From the NCBI GenBank assembly GCA_022448765.1, contig JAKUTI010000030.1, positions 1-16,796 on the forward strand: DNA of 16,796 nucleotides. The letters are read 5' to 3'. Both the position numbers and the translations under genes were made by a program. The notes beneath the pieces are model-generated. The model made no database searches. It saw only the letters and a program-made list of their open reading frames with translations, and was not told the origin of the DNA. Below are positions 15,430 to 16,796 of this stretch, piece by piece. Every line of letters begins with the position of its first letter. Position 1 is the first letter of the stretch. The stretch comes from Pseudomonadales bacterium (GTDB taxonomy: Bacteria; Pseudomonadota; Gammaproteobacteria; Pseudomonadales; Azotimanducaceae).

Positions 15430-16407
15430 ATGCGTTTTGTAATTTATGGGGCCGGCGGGATTGGTGGCACGATAGGCGCTCGGCTCTTTCAGCACGGTCA
15501 CGACGTTATGTTGATCGCCCGTGGACCGCACCTTGAGGCCATTAGAGAACATGGGCTGAGGTTCGTCTCGGCGACAATCGATGAACGCTTCTCGATACCA
15601 GCCGTTGGACATCCGCGAGAGGCTAATCTAGATGCAGCCGATGTCGTGATTCTTTGTATGAAAAGTCAACATACTGAATCGGCACTCACGGATCTGATCG
15701 AGTCGGCTTCGTCGAAAACGCCGGTTGTTTGTTGCCAAAACGGCGTGGCAAACGAGCGCATGGCACTACGTCGGTTCGCGAACGTATACGGGATGGTAGT
15801 GCTCCTGCCGGCAGAACATTTGGAACCTGGGGAAGTTGTTAATTTTGCGGAAGACAGTGCGGGCGTGTTGGACGCAGGCCGTTACCCAAATAACGTTGAT
15901 GCAACGATTCACGAGGTTACCGATGCGTTGAATACTTCGGGTTTTAGCTCGATACCCGACCCTAACGTCATGCGACAGAAATACGCGAAACTCCTAAACA
16001 ATCTTAATAATGCGGTCCAAGCAGCGTGTGGCGAGGGATCGGCGGACATCGCAAGGCAGTTGCGTACTGAAGCGCTGGCTTGTTATGCGGCGGCTGGGAT
16101 CGACTGTGCTTCGCGGGAAGAAACCCGGGATCGCCGCCATGGAATTCAGGGTACGGCAGTCCCCGGATTCCAGCGAAACGGCGGTTCCTCAATGCAGAGT
16201 GTCATGCGCGGCACGGGCGACATTGAGGCCGACTACCTAAACGGCGAAATTGTCCAGCTGGGTCGTCTGCATGGGGTCGAAACACCGGCAAATGCCGTTG
16301 TTCAACAGATCGGCAATCGCATGGCCCGCGACAGATTGGAGGTAGGTGCGTATCGACTCGACGAACTGGAAAGCCTAATTCGGATTGAATCGTGGGAAAA
16401 CGATTGA
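15430..16407 (+). CDS. Ketopantoate reductase (ApbA/PanE) family NADP-dependent dehydrogenase
   Basis: A 325-residue dehydrogenase with an N-terminal Rossmann fold: MRFVIYGAGGIGGTIGARL with GAGGIG at 8-13. Next come CMKSQ, then CQNGVANE (about 101-108, the family QNG motif), the catalytic-lysine region MRQKYAKLLNNLNNAV (K184 or K187) and the C-terminal GSSMQSVMRGTGDIEADYLNGEIV with E266 placed like the family's active-site acid. True PanE reduces 2-dehydropantoate to pantoate for CoA synthesis, but many paralogues act on other 2-oxo acids or as imine reductases, and the NNLNNAV wording differs from the usual N..INPLTAL, so no gene symbol is given. ATG 15430 is chosen because it starts the Rossmann strand and has GGGA upstream; the frame is open to 15370. 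It lies 173 bp after PhyH and may share its transcript. Confidence 0.85.
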   Translation: MRFVIYGAGGIGGTIGARLFQHGHDVMLIARGPHLEAIREHGLRFVSATIDERFSIPAVGHPREANLDAADVVILCMKSQHTESALTDLIESASSKTPVVCCQNGVANERMALRRFANVYGMVVLLPAEHLEPGEVVNFAEDSAGVLDAGRYPNNVDATIHEVTDALNTSGFSSIPDPNVMRQKYAKLLNNLNNAVQAACGEGSADIARQLRTEALACYAAAGIDCASREETRDRRHGIQGTAVPGFQRNGGSSMQSVMRGTGDIEADYLNGEIVQLGRLHGVETPANAVVQQIGNRMARDRLEVGAYRLDELESLIRIESWEND

Positions 16408-16408
16408 C

Positions 16409-16457
16409 CTGGTTCTGGTTAATGGCAAATTGTGGTGCTCCAGACCAGTTTTGATTT
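16409..16457 (+). terminator. Intrinsic terminator after the dehydrogenase gene
   Basis: CTGGTTCTGG (16409-16418) pairs with CCAGACCAG (16440-16448): nine pairs with one bulged T, loop of 21. TTTTGATTT follows at 16449. It begins 2 nt after the stop codon. The T run is interrupted, so it may be less than fully efficient. Confidence 0.6.
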
Positions 16458-16613
16458 GTCGACGGATTCGGCGATAGATACCCGAGCGTCATGTTGGAGG
16501 GACCCGGAAGGCGGTGAACGCCGACGAGTAACGATTGGGGGGAGAGGGGGAGGTCGTTATCTCGCCGGCGTTGCACCGAGAGACAACGGCGCAACAACTA
16601 AAGCAAATAATCG

Positions 16614-16648
16614 CGACAGGCGGTTATCCGAGGATGGATCACCTGTCG
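16614..16648 (+). repeat. Stem-loop with exact 7-bp arms
   Basis: CGACAGG (16614-16620) and CCTGTCG (16642-16648) are exact reverse complements; inside, ATCC (16626-16629) pairs with GGAT (16636-16639) around a GAGGAT loop. The two-tier hairpin is the strongest single stem in the middle of the stretch. Confidence 0.55.
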
Positions 16649-16700
16649 AAATTGGCTCGTATGTCGTCGCATCTGTCTCATAGGGGCGCGGATTTTAATG

Positions 16701-16765
16701 AAGGCCGAATGAAATGCAAGACTTTTTGCAGGTGAATGTGTTGTCGAGGCACCGGCCTTTTTTTG
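16701..16765 (+). terminator. Three-way-junction-like fold closed by a T7 tract
   Basis: AAGGCC (16701-16706) pairs with GGCCTT (16754-16759). Inside it, TGCAA/TTGCA (16715-16719 / 16726-16730) is immediately followed by GGTG/CACC (16731-16734 / 16750-16753), which abuts the closing strand. The closing stem runs directly into a run of T, the geometry of an intrinsic terminator whose hairpin is branched. This suggests the 3' end of a structured transcript or a regulated terminator. Confidence 0.45.
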
Positions 16766-16774
16766 TGCGAGTAT

Positions 16775-16791
16775 CAACAAAGTTTTTGTTG
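16775..16791. repeat. Small perfect hairpin at the window edge
   Basis: CAACAAA (16775-16781) and TTTGTTG (16785-16791) are exact reverse complements with a 3-nt loop, followed by TTGAG at the end of the window. It is AT-rich and could be a weak terminator or operator for a gene lying to the right, which cannot be seen. Confidence 0.4.
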
Positions 16792-16796
16792 TTGAG

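Larger units (their letters stand above)
16458..16796 (+). ncRNA. Candidate structured RNA or leader region without a convincing protein gene
   Basis: After the terminator no reading frame has family resemblance, but many plus-strand stems follow one another: GGCG/CGCC (16510-16522); CGAGTAACGA with TCGTTA-t-CTCG (16525-16534 / 16554-16564), whose 19-nt loop is almost all G; a 7-pair stem with one G-G mismatch (16566-16591); CGACAGG/CCTGTCG with an inner ATCC/GGAT (16614-16648); a three-way-junction-like fold at 16701-16759; then T7. A weak start signal may be TTGATT (16451) and an A/T-rich patch 18 bp later. No known RNA class (RNase P, tmRNA, SRP, 6S, common riboswitches) was recognised. 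It could be a free RNA ending at the T tract or an attenuator of a gene beyond the window. Folding was done by eye. Confidence 0.35.

Noticed and set aside
16432..16683. 83-codon plus-strand frame overlapping the terminator of the dehydrogenase gene
   Set aside because: It begins in the terminator loop, and its Arg/Gly-rich sequence comes from translating the G runs.
16535..16735. 66-codon plus-strand frame (TTG start) in the structured stretch
   Set aside because: The start codon sits inside the G run, no ribosome site precedes it, and the product has no recognisable family; the stem-loops explain the stretch better. It is not fully excluded.

Overview
The window reads as a chromosomal segment of a gammaproteobacterium of moderate GC content. 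The evidence is the set of recognisable families (proteobacterial type 1 GshA, AcpH, DsbB, YheS, Hsp15/HslR, YrfG-type nucleotidase, NudE, CysQ, ATP-dependent PckA) and a gene order, nudE back to back with yrfG-hslR and with cysQ or pckA close by, that recalls the nudE/yrfG/hslR/pckA neighbourhood of enterobacteria and the cysQ-nudE-yrfG neighbourhood of pseudomonads (recalled, not searched). The flanks carry catabolic genes (luciferase-like oxidoreductase, solitary thiolase, single-chain acyl-CoA carboxylase, PhyH dioxygenase) of the kind common in uncultured marine or soil gammaproteobacteria. The species cannot be named from the sequence.

Layout. 1-285: 3' end of a luciferase-like flavin oxidoreductase (+). 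334-4872 (-): gshA-acpH-dsbB-yheS, read in that order and tightly packed, probably one transcript. 4980-6593 (-): pckA behind its own candidate promoter. 6721-7793 (-): yrfG-hslR with a 1-nt overlap. 7841-9188 (+): nudE-cysQ, overlapping, divergent from yrfG. 9228-10367 (+): thiolase-like enzyme. 10368-10745: a 378-bp convergent, partly AT-rich intergenic region full of palindromes, including a perfect E. coli-type LexA/SOS box. 10746-14150 (-): one 1134-residue polypeptide joining biotin carboxylase, biotin carrier and carboxyltransferase. 14414-15256 (+): PhyH dioxygenase. 15430-16407 (+): ketopantoate-reductase-family dehydrogenase with an intrinsic terminator. 16458-16796: no convincing protein gene, but a run of stem-loops ending in a three-way-junction-like fold and a T7 tract, a candidate structured RNA.

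How the genes fit together. The central block is housekeeping: glutathione synthesis and disulfide formation (gshA, dsbB), acyl-carrier-protein turnover (acpH), ribosome-associated factors (yheS, hslR), gluconeogenesis (pckA), and nucleotide clean-up (yrfG, nudE, cysQ). NudE and CysQ both act on nucleotide by-products and are translationally coupled. The right-hand block suggests acyl-CoA or side-chain catabolism: thiolase, carboxylase and hydroxylase. No protein-based defence system, mobile element, CRISPR array, rRNA or tRNA was seen. The most unusual signals are non-coding: the SOS box framed by inverted repeats near 10.4 kb and the structured stretch near 16.5-16.77 kb.
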